From NCBI GenBank assembly GCA_009777245.1, contig WRMF01000014.1, positions 1 to 52,187 of the forward strand: DNA of 52,187 bases, written 5' to 3'. The position numbers and the translations under genes are program-made. The stretch is from Betaproteobacteria bacterium. GTDB taxonomy: Bacteria; Pseudomonadota; Gammaproteobacteria; Burkholderiales; Rhodocyclaceae. The number at the start of each line of letters is the position of its first letter. Within the stretch, counting starts at the first letter, position 1. Under the pieces are notes generated by a model that had not been told where the DNA came from, did not search any database, and saw only the letters and a program-made list of their open reading frames with translations. This document shows positions 35,264-42,366 of the stretch, piece by piece.

Positions 35264-35429
35264 GGTCAGGTTTTCCTTGAGCCTGGCGCTCGGCGGCGCT
35301 CATGAGTTGAGGCTCAAGACCTGCATAGTGATTTACCGTTTTGCAACGGCAGCATTTAATTGACAAACGGCCTGTGGCTTCCGCCTCTGCCAGTTTCTTC
35401 TGGCACGTCCCGCATCTTATGTCCTGCAT
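35241..35429 (-). CDS. com: Com-family zinc-binding translational activator
   Basis: A 62-residue protein with the Com finger IRCGTCQKKLAEAE ... IKCCRCKTVNHY. In Mu, Com binds the mom mRNA and opens a hairpin that hides the start, allowing synthesis of the DNA-modification protein. Here the gene overlaps dam by 23 bases, exactly as com overlaps mom, so Com probably controls dam. The Com ATG lacks a ribosome site, so it may itself depend on leader translation. Confidence 0.85.
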   Translation of the reverse strand: MQDIRCGTCQKKLAEAEATGRLSIKCCRCKTVNHYAGLEPQLMSAAERQAQGKPDHANHARC

Positions 35430-35592
35430 TGTTGAAACTTTCGTGATAGCGTCGACCCCGCAGTGTGTACACTGTCGGCGTCCTGGCTGAACGCAAGTAA
35501 GGTTTGCGGGAGGCGGCCTGTCGGGGTGTTACAGCACTCCGGCGGGTCGCGCCGTCTTTTACGCGCACACAATAACGGCCTCACTACGAGGC
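35430..35592 (-). other. Leader region of com
   Basis: These 163 bases between the dyad element and com hold the hairpin 35575-35595 and an open frame from 35568 that runs through into com in another register. Its translation (TRRSAVTPRQAASRKPYL) recalls peptides from Ash/Icd-type prophage leader frames, but the match is from memory and weak. Coupled translation of such a leader could explain the lack of a ribosome site for com. Confidence 0.35.
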
Positions 35593-35652
35593 CGTCAGGG
35601 GGACAAGTGTCGGGAAAAACCAAGCCCAACAAAAAGCCCGGCATGTGCCGGG
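35593..35652 (-). promoter_or_regulatory. Third copy of the late promoter/terminator block (com-dam)
   Basis: On the minus strand this contains a terminator hairpin (CCCGGCA 35637-35643 with complement 35646-35652, then CTTTTT) for the upstream nuclease gene, then TTGGGCTTGG and TTTTTCCC, the dyad GACA-CT-TGTC (35602-35611) and CCCCCTGACG. It matches copy A almost throughout, but similarity ends right after CTGACG. Just beyond is an 8-base perfect hairpin, ACGGCCTC/GAGGCCGT (35575-35595). It should drive com and dam leftward. Confidence 0.65.
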
Positions 35653-35676
35653 TTGGGTCTGGAGAATCTGCGGGGA

Positions 35677-37425
35677 TTAATCGCCCGTATCAAGCGCCTC
35701 GGCGGATTCTTCCAATTCATGTTGGTATGTTTCCCACCTTCGCGTTGCATCGGCGCTCTTCCGCATTTCTTCCTCAATTCTGAGAGTTTCCCGCCAGCTT
35801 TGCGCCTCGGCTACCATTGTCCATTGAGCCTCAATGCCGTGCACCTCAACTTCACGTTTGATGTCTTCAAGCGTAACCCGGAAAAATTCTTTGCGAGGAT
35901 TTACCTTGTTCATTTGTAGCCGTAAGAAACTATGATGCAAAGCGCGTTCCAATGCCGGAGCATCCTCGCTGTAGAGAATCGCATGAACATCAAACTCGAA
36001 TGGGACTGATGCGTCCCCAAGCTCACGAACACGATCAAGCGGGTCAAGGCGGCGGGTCATGCCAATCTTGAATACATCCTCACCGAATGAACCGATGTTG
36101 GAAATTACGTAGACATGCCCTATGCGGGTTTGCTGCGCCATTGAAACTGCCCGCTGATTTTTTGCCTCCGCTTCCGCCAGTTTGGTTTCCATGTCACGCA
36201 GTTTCGCCTCAAACTCTCCCCGCTGTACTTCGTTTGCTTCCGCTGCCTGAGCTTGTATTTTCTCTATCGCTTTACGAATGGCCTCTTCTTCTTTTGCGGC
36301 TTCTTTCATGGCACGTTCATATTCCTTGCGGGCGCGCTCTTCTTCACGCATCATCTCGCGCAGACGGCGTTGTTCTTCTCTCTCCTGCTCTTTCAATGCT
36401 CTGACAACTGCGGCTGCTTGCAGTTCATGGATGCGCGCTTCCAGATATTCCGGGAGTATGCGCGTAACCCTGAATGCACTGCCAAGCTCATTGACCAGCG
36501 CATAGGCATCCCTTATTTCCCGTTCCAGTGTGCCAACATTATCCTTTTTTCCTCTTGCCAGAATTGAATCAACCTTGCCATTGAAGGCGTCAAGCACGAA
36601 GGCAATGGCCGTTTCACGGCGGTTTGTCTCTGAATAACCGCTAGTTGCTGCGCGCTTGGTTAACACCATCGAACGGGTAACGGATCGAGCATGCTCAAGA
36701 GCTTTTCCGGCGTCCTTAAAACCAAACTCTGCCGCCAGTTCGTCCAGTACGCTGTATAGGGGTACAACAAATTGGTTCTTGTCATAGCCCTTGAGCCGCC
36801 TTTCCATTGCGTCAACAGCCTCGCGCAGCTCTGTTTCGCGCTCCAGCGCCCTGTAAGCATCGCCTGCTATCTTCTCTGCCTGTTCCTTGCTCCTGCTGAT
36901 AATTGCATGTGCGTCATGCGCGGCGGATTCAAGCAACGCTTCGGCTTTTGCCTGTTTTTTGCTGGCGTCTTCTTCTGCTTTCGCCCGTCTTTCCCTGCCT
37001 TCCTTGTTGGCTCTGGCTAATTCAGCCTTTGCGTCTGCTATCAGCTTCATCGCGGCAGCATTGGCTGCTGCAAGCCGCTCTTTAGCCTTTTCTTCTGCGG
37101 CCAGGACATGCTTTTCTACATCCTGAATCACCCGATATATTTTCAGACTGGAAATTTCTTCATCCGCAGCACTCAGCTTCTTTTTGAGTTGTGTAATTTC
37201 CTGCGTAAGCTTGGCAGTTTCATCATCAAATTGCCGACTGAGCCGAGCCGCATCATCGCCTAACTCATCAAATTGCCGACTGAGCAGAGCCGCATCAGCG
37301 CCTAACTGTTCCAGCAATGATTCTGCTTCTTTCTTGGCCTTGGACGTATTGATCCATGCTATCAACAGCCAAACAGTCGCTATGAACCAAAAGAGCAGCA
37401 GAAACATGTATAGCACGAACTTCAT
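35677..37425 (-). CDS. Membrane-anchored DUF4041 / GIY-YIG nuclease (SNIPE-like)
   Basis: A 582-residue protein: N-terminal membrane helix (residues 3-25), long coiled coil (about 30-210) with a tandem 14-residue duplication (LLSRQFDELGDDAA / LSRQFDDE), a DUF4041 core (about 215-345, including RRETAIAFVLDAFNGKVD and a charged REEQRRLREMMREEER helix), another coiled coil, and a GIY-YIG/T5orf172 domain (437-525) with HVYVISN, FKIGMTRR, RVREL, the catalytic-type Glu in APALERALHHSF and NPRKEFF. This is the architecture of the anti-phage protein SNIPE, which cuts phage DNA at the membrane during entry. AAGGA precedes the ATG. It is the third gene of the repressor operon, so it should be made in lysogens. 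Confidence 0.82.
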   Translation of the reverse strand: MKFVLYMFLLLFWFIATVWLLIAWINTSKAKKEAESLLEQLGADAALLSRQFDELGDDAARLSRQFDDETAKLTQEITQLKKKLSAADEEISSLKIYRVIQDVEKHVLAAEEKAKERLAAANAAAMKLIADAKAELARANKEGRERRAKAEEDASKKQAKAEALLESAAHDAHAIISRSKEQAEKIAGDAYRALERETELREAVDAMERRLKGYDKNQFVVPLYSVLDELAAEFGFKDAGKALEHARSVTRSMVLTKRAATSGYSETNRRETAIAFVLDAFNGKVDSILARGKKDNVGTLEREIRDAYALVNELGSAFRVTRILPEYLEARIHELQAAAVVRALKEQEREEQRRLREMMREEERARKEYERAMKEAAKEEEAIRKAIEKIQAQAAEANEVQRGEFEAKLRDMETKLAEAEAKNQRAVSMAQQTRIGHVYVISNIGSFGEDVFKIGMTRRLDPLDRVRELGDASVPFEFDVHAILYSEDAPALERALHHSFLRLQMNKVNPRKEFFRVTLEDIKREVEVHGIEAQWTMVAEAQSWRETLRIEEEMRKSADATRRWETYQHELEESAEALDTGD

Positions 37426-37449
37426 TTTCGTTTCCTTGGCGGTGATTGC

Positions 37450-37977
37450 TTACTTATCTTTATCCGGCTTGTCTTCAATGTTGGACAAGGCGACCATGAC
37501 CTTCTTGGCGGCGCGGCGCGGGGAGAACTCGGTACGATCATATCCGAAGATGGCCAAGACAAATATTAAAGACACGCCCAACCATGCCGCCCAATGAGTT
37601 ATGTCATGCCGACTCAGCAGAAAGAAAATGCTGGTCACAAGCCAAACCGCAAACATAGCGATAATGACATAAACGGCATGCCAAAAATTCACTTGGCTTG
37701 GTTCCAGCTTGATACAGCCATTGTCGTGGGTGAGAACGCGGTAGTTCCATGCAGCACGAAGCTGTTCCTTCGAGAAGTGAAAATCCTCCATCAGGCGCAG
37801 AAACGTTTCCCGCACTTTGCGCGGACAATCTCGAATCTCTGTCCTTTCTTCAAAAAGTTTTTGCCGATGTGCCTCATCAATCAGATGTGGGCACTGATCA
37901 ATGCCAGTACACATCATATTGACATCCCTGCCGACAAAAGTGCCGCCGCTGATGGGGCCGTTGAATTCTTGATTCAT
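37450..37977 (-). CDS. Two-helix membrane protein with repressor-tail motif
   Basis: A 175-residue protein. It starts MNQEFNGPISGGTFVGRDVN, the same peptide with which the upstream repressor ends (FNGPISGGNFAGRDVN). A helical, charged cytosolic part follows (with QCPHLIDEAHRQKLFEERTE), then two membrane helices (about 98-118 and 130-148) and a basic/acidic tail. The ATG overlaps the repressor stop (ATGA) and the nuclease gene begins 24 bases later. No known family. The shared motif and position suggest it partners with the repressor protein or with the nuclease at the membrane. Confidence 0.78.
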   Translation of the reverse strand: MNQEFNGPISGGTFVGRDVNMMCTGIDQCPHLIDEAHRQKLFEERTEIRDCPRKVRETFLRLMEDFHFSKEQLRAAWNYRVLTHDNGCIKLEPSQVNFWHAVYVIIAMFAVWLVTSIFFLLSRHDITHWAAWLGVSLIFVLAIFGYDRTEFSPRRAAKKVMVALSNIEDKPDKDK

Positions 37978-38429
37978 GTTTTACCTTTCCTGTTGTTGAC
38001 ATCTCTACCGGCGAAGTTCCCGCCGCTGATGGGGCCATTGAATTGTTGGACTTTGCCGCCAGCGGCAATGCTGCCGCTGCCTGATGCAGCAATGGTTGTA
38101 TGTATTGGTGGCTGACTGCCGCCTTGAAGTGCGCCCACGGCTGCCATTTTGACCGGAAGCGGCGCGGCGCGATAGAGCGTGAGAAGCTCATGCTCGTCTG
38201 GAGATACCGCACCTCCACGCTCACCGGTCAGGATGTAAAGAACATCCACCACATCCGCCAATCTTGCCAAGAGGTCAATCGGGCATCTCTGTTTTCCAGA
38301 AACTACATCTTTGATCCGCTGCAATCCCGGTTCACCAGCCGCTCTAGCCGCATCTGCAAGGCTCATCCTTCTGGAATCTATCTCTTCGCGCAAGCGAAAA
38401 GCAAAATTTTCTACAGAATCAGTTGACAT
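37974..38429 (-). CDS. Phage repressor (HTH) with glycine-rich C-terminal motif
   Basis: A 151-residue regulator. The N-terminal helix-turn-helix spans about residues 8-65 (RLREEIDSRRMSLADAARAAG ... RIKDVVSGKQRCPIDLLARLADV). A short helical part (SPDEHELLTLYRAAPLPVK) is typical of Mu-like and lambdoid C repressors lacking a LexA-type peptidase. The last 40 residues are Gly/Ser-rich and end in GPISGGNFAGRDVN. It faces the early genes; its start codon overlaps the -35 box of a strong rightward promoter. It probably maintains lysogeny, and the absence of a peptidase domain means release must use another signal. Confidence 0.88.
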   Translation of the reverse strand: MSTDSVENFAFRLREEIDSRRMSLADAARAAGEPGLQRIKDVVSGKQRCPIDLLARLADVVDVLYILTGERGGAVSPDEHELLTLYRAAPLPVKMAAVGALQGGSQPPIHTTIAASGSGSIAAGGKVQQFNGPISGGNFAGRDVNNRKGKT

Positions 38430-38451
38430 CGTAGAATCTTTCTACCATAAT
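38423..38451 (+). promoter_or_regulatory. Early rightward promoter with operator in its spacer
   Basis: A perfect TTGACA (38423-38428), 17-base spacer and CATAAT (38446-38451). The spacer contains the inverted repeat GTAGAA-TCT-TTCTAC (38431-38445), an ideal operator for the repressor whose start codon overlaps the -35 box. Another half-site TTCTAC lies at 38409-38414. On the minus strand TATTAT (38449-38454) is a likely -10 for the repressor, so one operator can govern both directions. Confidence 0.8.
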
Positions 38452-38506
38452 AACCACACGCTTCCACAACAAACCACGAGAGGACGGAAAAAATGCTGCT
38501 GCGTAA

Positions 38507-38863
38507 TCATTTCAAGTCTCGCACAACAAGTAGCCATCCGACATGCAAATACACCGCACTCATCAGCAGTAATGCGGCTATGCCTGGTGTGACCTCTCTG
38601 AACAATAACGAGATCAGCAACATGCCGACGACTCCGAAGGCGCCGCAGGCAAGGCCAAGCATCTGTACCCTGAATGTTTTGGTCGTAGCTTTGGCTGCTT
38701 CCAGCACAGGGTTTTCTTGGGGCGTGTTTGTCGCGCTTTGCTCATTCTCTTGGTGGTGGCTTCTTCCTTTAGTGCTCAATCTCGTCGCCACTATCAAGGC
38801 AGCAGCATTGATTAGCGCAATCACAACGGGAGCCAGCAATTGCAACCCTTCGTAGATGGTCAT
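38507..38863 (-). CDS. Small three-helix membrane protein, unknown
   Basis: A 118-residue protein from ATG 38863 with membrane helices at about residues 7-27, 69-90 and 93-112 and a hydrophilic loop rich in Gln, Asn and Glu between the first two. It is on the repressor strand, upstream of it. The rightward early transcript starting near 38458 would run across it as antisense. A plus-strand frame (38493-38855) with a fair ribosome site (GAGAGGAC) overlaps it completely; I favour the minus-strand gene because its helix/loop/charge pattern is more protein-like, but the choice is not certain. Confidence 0.6.
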   Translation of the reverse strand: MTIYEGLQLLAPVVIALINAAALIVATRLSTKGRSHHQENEQSATNTPQENPVLEAAKATTKTFRVQMLGLACGAFGVVGMLLISLLFREVTPGIAALLLMSAVYLHVGWLLVVRDLK

Positions 38864-38914
38864 GTCCGTTCCAAGGCAATTCTGAAAAAGCCACATATTA
38901 CCACGGAGAAAATA

Positions 38915-39136
38915 ATGAACGCTGCAACTCTTCCATATCCGCAAACGCCGCAATCGGCGCGGCGTTGGTTTTCCGCAAATGGCGTTGCCATTCAGGCATG
39001 GGCGAACGCGCACGGCTTCGCCCGCTTCGATGTTGTTGACCTATTACGCGGCAAATTAAAGGGCAAGTACGGACGCTCGCACCGCGTAGCCATTGCCCTT
39101 GGCCTTAAGCCGGACACGGCAAGGAGGGCGGTATGA
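38915..39136 (+). CDS. Ner-like DNA-binding protein
   Basis: A 73-residue protein with TPQSARRWFSANGVAIQAWA, NAHGFARFDVVDLLRGKLKGK and GRSHRVAIALGLKP: the small helical regulator found first in the early operon of BcepMu-type phages. GGAGA precedes the ATG. In Mu, Ner turns down the early and repressor promoters. The next gene overlaps its end by 4 bases. Confidence 0.8.
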   Translation: MNAATLPYPQTPQSARRWFSANGVAIQAWANAHGFARFDVVDLLRGKLKGKYGRSHRVAIALGLKPDTARRAV

Positions 39137-39480
39137 CTTGTCCCTCTCAAATTCATGAGGAGGCGCGGCTTGCCAAAAACGTCCCTCTATCCGCTCAACT
39201 GCGCCTGCTCTCCTTAATTGAAGTCCTGGCCGGAAACGAAATTATCGGGCTGCCGTTGAAAGAGGTTACGGATTTAATGGCTTCCGGCGTTGCTCAATCC
39301 ACGGTGTGGCGCGACCTCAAAACCCTCGAGTCGGCAGGATGGGCGCAGCAGTCCCGCGATGGACGCTGGACGCTTGGCAGCCGCCCGTATCAATTGCTCC
39401 ACCATTTTTATTCTGGCCTGAAGGCGGTGCAGGAACGCACCGCCGAGGTCGCCGTCAATTACACCCGCATCCCAACCTGA
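39133..39480 (+). CDS. Winged-helix (IclR-type HTH) early regulator
   Basis: A 115-residue protein with a helix-turn-helix: SAQLRLLSLIEVLAGN, LPLKEVTDLMASGVAQSTVWRDLKTLESAGW and a wing RDGRWTLGSRPYQLL. Such proteins follow Ner in the early operons of transposable phages of this type. It could act on phage promoters or on transposition; the target is unknown. Confidence 0.75.
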   Translation: MTCPSQIHEEARLAKNVPLSAQLRLLSLIEVLAGNEIIGLPLKEVTDLMASGVAQSTVWRDLKTLESAGWAQQSRDGRWTLGSRPYQLLHHFYSGLKAVQERTAEVAVNYTRIPT

Positions 39481-39491
39481 AAGGAAACATC

Positions 39492-40559
39492 ATGTCCATG
39501 TCTCCCATCATCATGCCATCCAACAGACCCGCTGTGTCTGCGCCTGCAAATCCTCGGCCGTCTAAAAGAGTCCCCGCCCCAAAAGCGCCATCTGAATTGG
39601 CGGCAGCCGATGGCAATCAGGCTGTCATTAACATGCAACAAGACAGCCAAGAAGCGATCTTCGAGCTTGGACAAAACTTCGGCGCATTAATTACAGCCGA
39701 TTTTCTGCGACACGTCGCAACAAAAGTCGGTATAGAAGCATACCAAAGAGCAAAGGAATCAAGGGCTTGGAAGACTATGCGCCCCCTAAAAAGTTGCGAC
39801 GGTCGCAACTTTTATGAGGATTTTAACGAATTCTGCGAAGAACGTTTTGGTCTGTCTTACCGGAGAATGCAAGAGATTTCTTACAACTTTCGCATGATTG
39901 GAGCAGAACTATTCGACAAAGCTCAGCGGCTTGGTCTACAACAGCGAGACTATGCCGCCATCAAGTTGTTGCCGGAATCGGAAAAGGAAGCCGTCCGCAC
40001 CGTCATTGAGAATGCCGAAGACAGGGAAGCGGTCGTGGATTATGTTACCGAGGTCATGGCAAAGCTGTTCAAGGAACGGGACGAGCTAAAAGAAGAAATT
40101 GCAGCCAAAAAAGCTGTCATTGCAAACAAGGACAAAACCATAAACGAGCTACAGGAGGAGAGCATCAAGCGTGGCGCGGAAAGCAACGGGAGCGATACGG
40201 AGCCGGGCGAAGCAGAGACGGCTCTGAACAATCTTGATGAATCGGTACGCAAGGCGGAGCTTGCAATCATTGATGCGGAATCATGCATCGCCCTTTATGC
40301 CCGCGCGCTTGGCGTGAAAGAAGACTGCGAAATTTCCTGTCATCCGGTATTCGAGCAGACGGCAAACGCTTCATTACGTCGCCTGTTCGCTTATTGTCGA
40401 ATGGCGGCGGAACGCTTCAATGTGCCTGTCGGCGGCGGTATAGACGCGGTGGATGATGACGAATCGGAGGGCAGGGAAATCATCCGAGCCGCTCTGCAAC
40501 GCGGAAACTCCGACGACGGCCTTGCAGACGGCAACGTATACGACCATGACAACGGATAA
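39492..40559 (+). CDS. Early phage protein with ParB/DUF3102-like and coiled-coil regions
   Basis: A 355-residue protein. A low-complexity start rich in Pro and Ala is followed by ELGQNFGALITADFLRHVATK and WKTMRPLKSCDGRNFYEDFNEF, then EERFGLSYRRMQEIS, a pattern seen in phage DUF3102-type proteins that recall the ParB helix-turn-helix. A coiled coil (about 195-235) and an acidic C-terminus (DDDESEGRE) follow. It lies directly before the transposase, which starts within its last codons, so a role in transposition or host takeover is likely but unproven. Confidence 0.65.
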   Translation: MSMSPIIMPSNRPAVSAPANPRPSKRVPAPKAPSELAAADGNQAVINMQQDSQEAIFELGQNFGALITADFLRHVATKVGIEAYQRAKESRAWKTMRPLKSCDGRNFYEDFNEFCEERFGLSYRRMQEISYNFRMIGAELFDKAQRLGLQQRDYAAIKLLPESEKEAVRTVIENAEDREAVVDYVTEVMAKLFKERDELKEEIAAKKAVIANKDKTINELQEESIKRGAESNGSDTEPGEAETALNNLDESVRKAELAIIDAESCIALYARALGVKEDCEISCHPVFEQTANASLRRLFAYCRMAAERFNVPVGGGIDAVDDDESEGREIIRAALQRGNSDDGLADGNVYDHDNG

Positions 40560-42366
40560 CTCTGCCGCCATGCCCACGCCAGCGCAACACGCCGAACTTG
40601 CCCGCCTTTCCGAGCGGCTGGATATGGCCGCGCACGGGGAAAAGTCCGGGCTGATCAAGGCCGCTGCCCAATCAATGGATGTGACGGCGCAGACCATTCA
40701 CCGCTGGCTGAAAGAGCATCGCTATTCGGTTCGCAAGAGGCGCGCCGATGCCGGACTGCATTCCGTGAGCAAGGAAGAGTGCGAGGCCGTGCTGCAAACT
40801 CTGCTTCGCGCACAAAAGGAAAATGACAAAGAGGTTCGCACTCTGGCGGACGCGATTGGCAAATTGCGGGCAAACGGCTTGATTCGGGCGGAGCGAATTG
40901 ATCCGGCAACCGGAGAAATCATCGCGCTTTCCGATTCCGCCATCTCGCGCGCAATGGACGCTTACGGTCTTTCCTTGAAGACCGCGCGCAAGCCTCGACC
41001 GTATCAGCCTTTGGCCAGTCCGCATCCAAACTGGTGCTGGCAGGTTGACGCCTCCGTTTGCATTCTCTTCTATCTGCCGGGCGGAAAAGACGGAGAAGGA
41101 AATGCCATTGTCCCGTTGAACAAAGCCGTCCATTACAAAAACAAGCCGCAAAACCTTAAGGCAATCGAGAAGTTTCGCGTCATTCGCTATGTGATGACTG
41201 ACCATGCCAGCGGAGTGATTCGGGTCAGGTATTACCCGCATTCCGAGAGTGGCGAGCATACCGTTGATTTTCTGACATGGCTGATGGCGGAAAAAGAAAA
41301 CCCGCATGACCCGATGCACGGCAAGCCGGTCATGATAATGGTAGATCCGGGCGCGACCGCCTCTGGTCTTGTCCGTCGCTTCTGCGCCCGAATGGGGGTC
41401 AGACTGATAGTCAACAAGCCCGGCAATCCCAGGGCAAAAGGCCAGGTCGAGCAGGCCAACAATCTATGGGAGATGAAATTTGAAGGCTGGCTGTCTTTTG
41501 CCCGCGACCGGATTACCGATTTTTCGAGCCTGAATCAAGCCGCATATGACTATCAAATCTGGTTCAACGAGACCCGGATTCACACCCGGCACAATATGAC
41601 CCGCTTCGCCGCATGGCGAACAATCACCGCCGAGCAACTTATCAAGACCGCGCCCGCCGCCACCTTGAAGCAATTGGCGACAAGCCGTCCGGTTACGGCG
41701 CAGGTCAAGGGCGATCTGACCGTGCAGCTTGACGGGAAAAAATACCGCTGCGCCCATGTTCCGGGGATTGAGATCGGAAGCAAGCTCTCCCTTTGCTACG
41801 CGCCGCTGGCGGGCGGCGGCGTCATGGCCATCGAAATAAACGACGACGGCACGGAGACCCACTATCCGCTGGATGAAGTGGTGTCTATAGGGACGTACCA
41901 ATACTCGGACATGGCTGCCATCGTGGGTGAGGAATACAAATCGCCGCCGGATACGGAAGCGGTCAGGACGCAGAAACGCCTGGACAAAGCGGCGACCTGC
42001 GCAAAGACCCTGACGGATGCGGAACGCCTGCTTGTCAAAGACCGTCATTTAGACCCATTCATGGGCGCATTGGACCCGTTCGCCGAAGTCGAGCAGCACA
42101 AGCAAGCAACCGTAAACGTGCTCCCGCTGCCCTTGCGGTTTACCCCGGACAACACCTTGCCAGCCGTGGAAGTCGCCCCCTCAATCATCCCGACCGTTCG
42201 CGCCGCTCGGATAGTCAAGGAAGCCACCGAGTCCGCCGGGCGGATTTGGCAGCCGGAGTTCTACGAGTGGCTTTGTCAACGATACCCGAACGGCGTCCCG
42301 CAGGACGCGCTTGATCGCCTTGTCCAGAACCAGACCGAGGAGCATCCCAATGTCGTCGCAATGTGA
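40546..42366 (+). CDS. DDE transposase A (MuA-like)
   Basis: A 606-residue transposase. The N-terminus has a helix-turn-helix (KAAAQSMDVTAQTIHRWLKEH). The rve/RNase H core carries the triad D168 (WQVDAS), D267 (IMVDPGA) and E302 (GQVEQANN), with Asp-Glu 35 apart as in classical D,D-35-E enzymes. A beta-barrel domain and a C-terminal region that in MuA binds B and ClpX follow. ATG 40546 overlaps the preceding gene; the frame upstream to 40453 is only overlap. It would cut at the phage ends and drive integration and replicative transposition. Confidence 0.94.
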   Translation: MTTDNSAAMPTPAQHAELARLSERLDMAAHGEKSGLIKAAAQSMDVTAQTIHRWLKEHRYSVRKRRADAGLHSVSKEECEAVLQTLLRAQKENDKEVRTLADAIGKLRANGLIRAERIDPATGEIIALSDSAISRAMDAYGLSLKTARKPRPYQPLASPHPNWCWQVDASVCILFYLPGGKDGEGNAIVPLNKAVHYKNKPQNLKAIEKFRVIRYVMTDHASGVIRVRYYPHSESGEHTVDFLTWLMAEKENPHDPMHGKPVMIMVDPGATASGLVRRFCARMGVRLIVNKPGNPRAKGQVEQANNLWEMKFEGWLSFARDRITDFSSLNQAAYDYQIWFNETRIHTRHNMTRFAAWRTITAEQLIKTAPAATLKQLATSRPVTAQVKGDLTVQLDGKKYRCAHVPGIEIGSKLSLCYAPLAGGGVMAIEINDDGTETHYPLDEVVSIGTYQYSDMAAIVGEEYKSPPDTEAVRTQKRLDKAATCAKTLTDAERLLVKDRHLDPFMGALDPFAEVEQHKQATVNVLPLPLRFTPDNTLPAVEVAPSIIPTVRAARIVKEATESAGRIWQPEFYEWLCQRYPNGVPQDALDRLVQNQTEEHPNVVAM

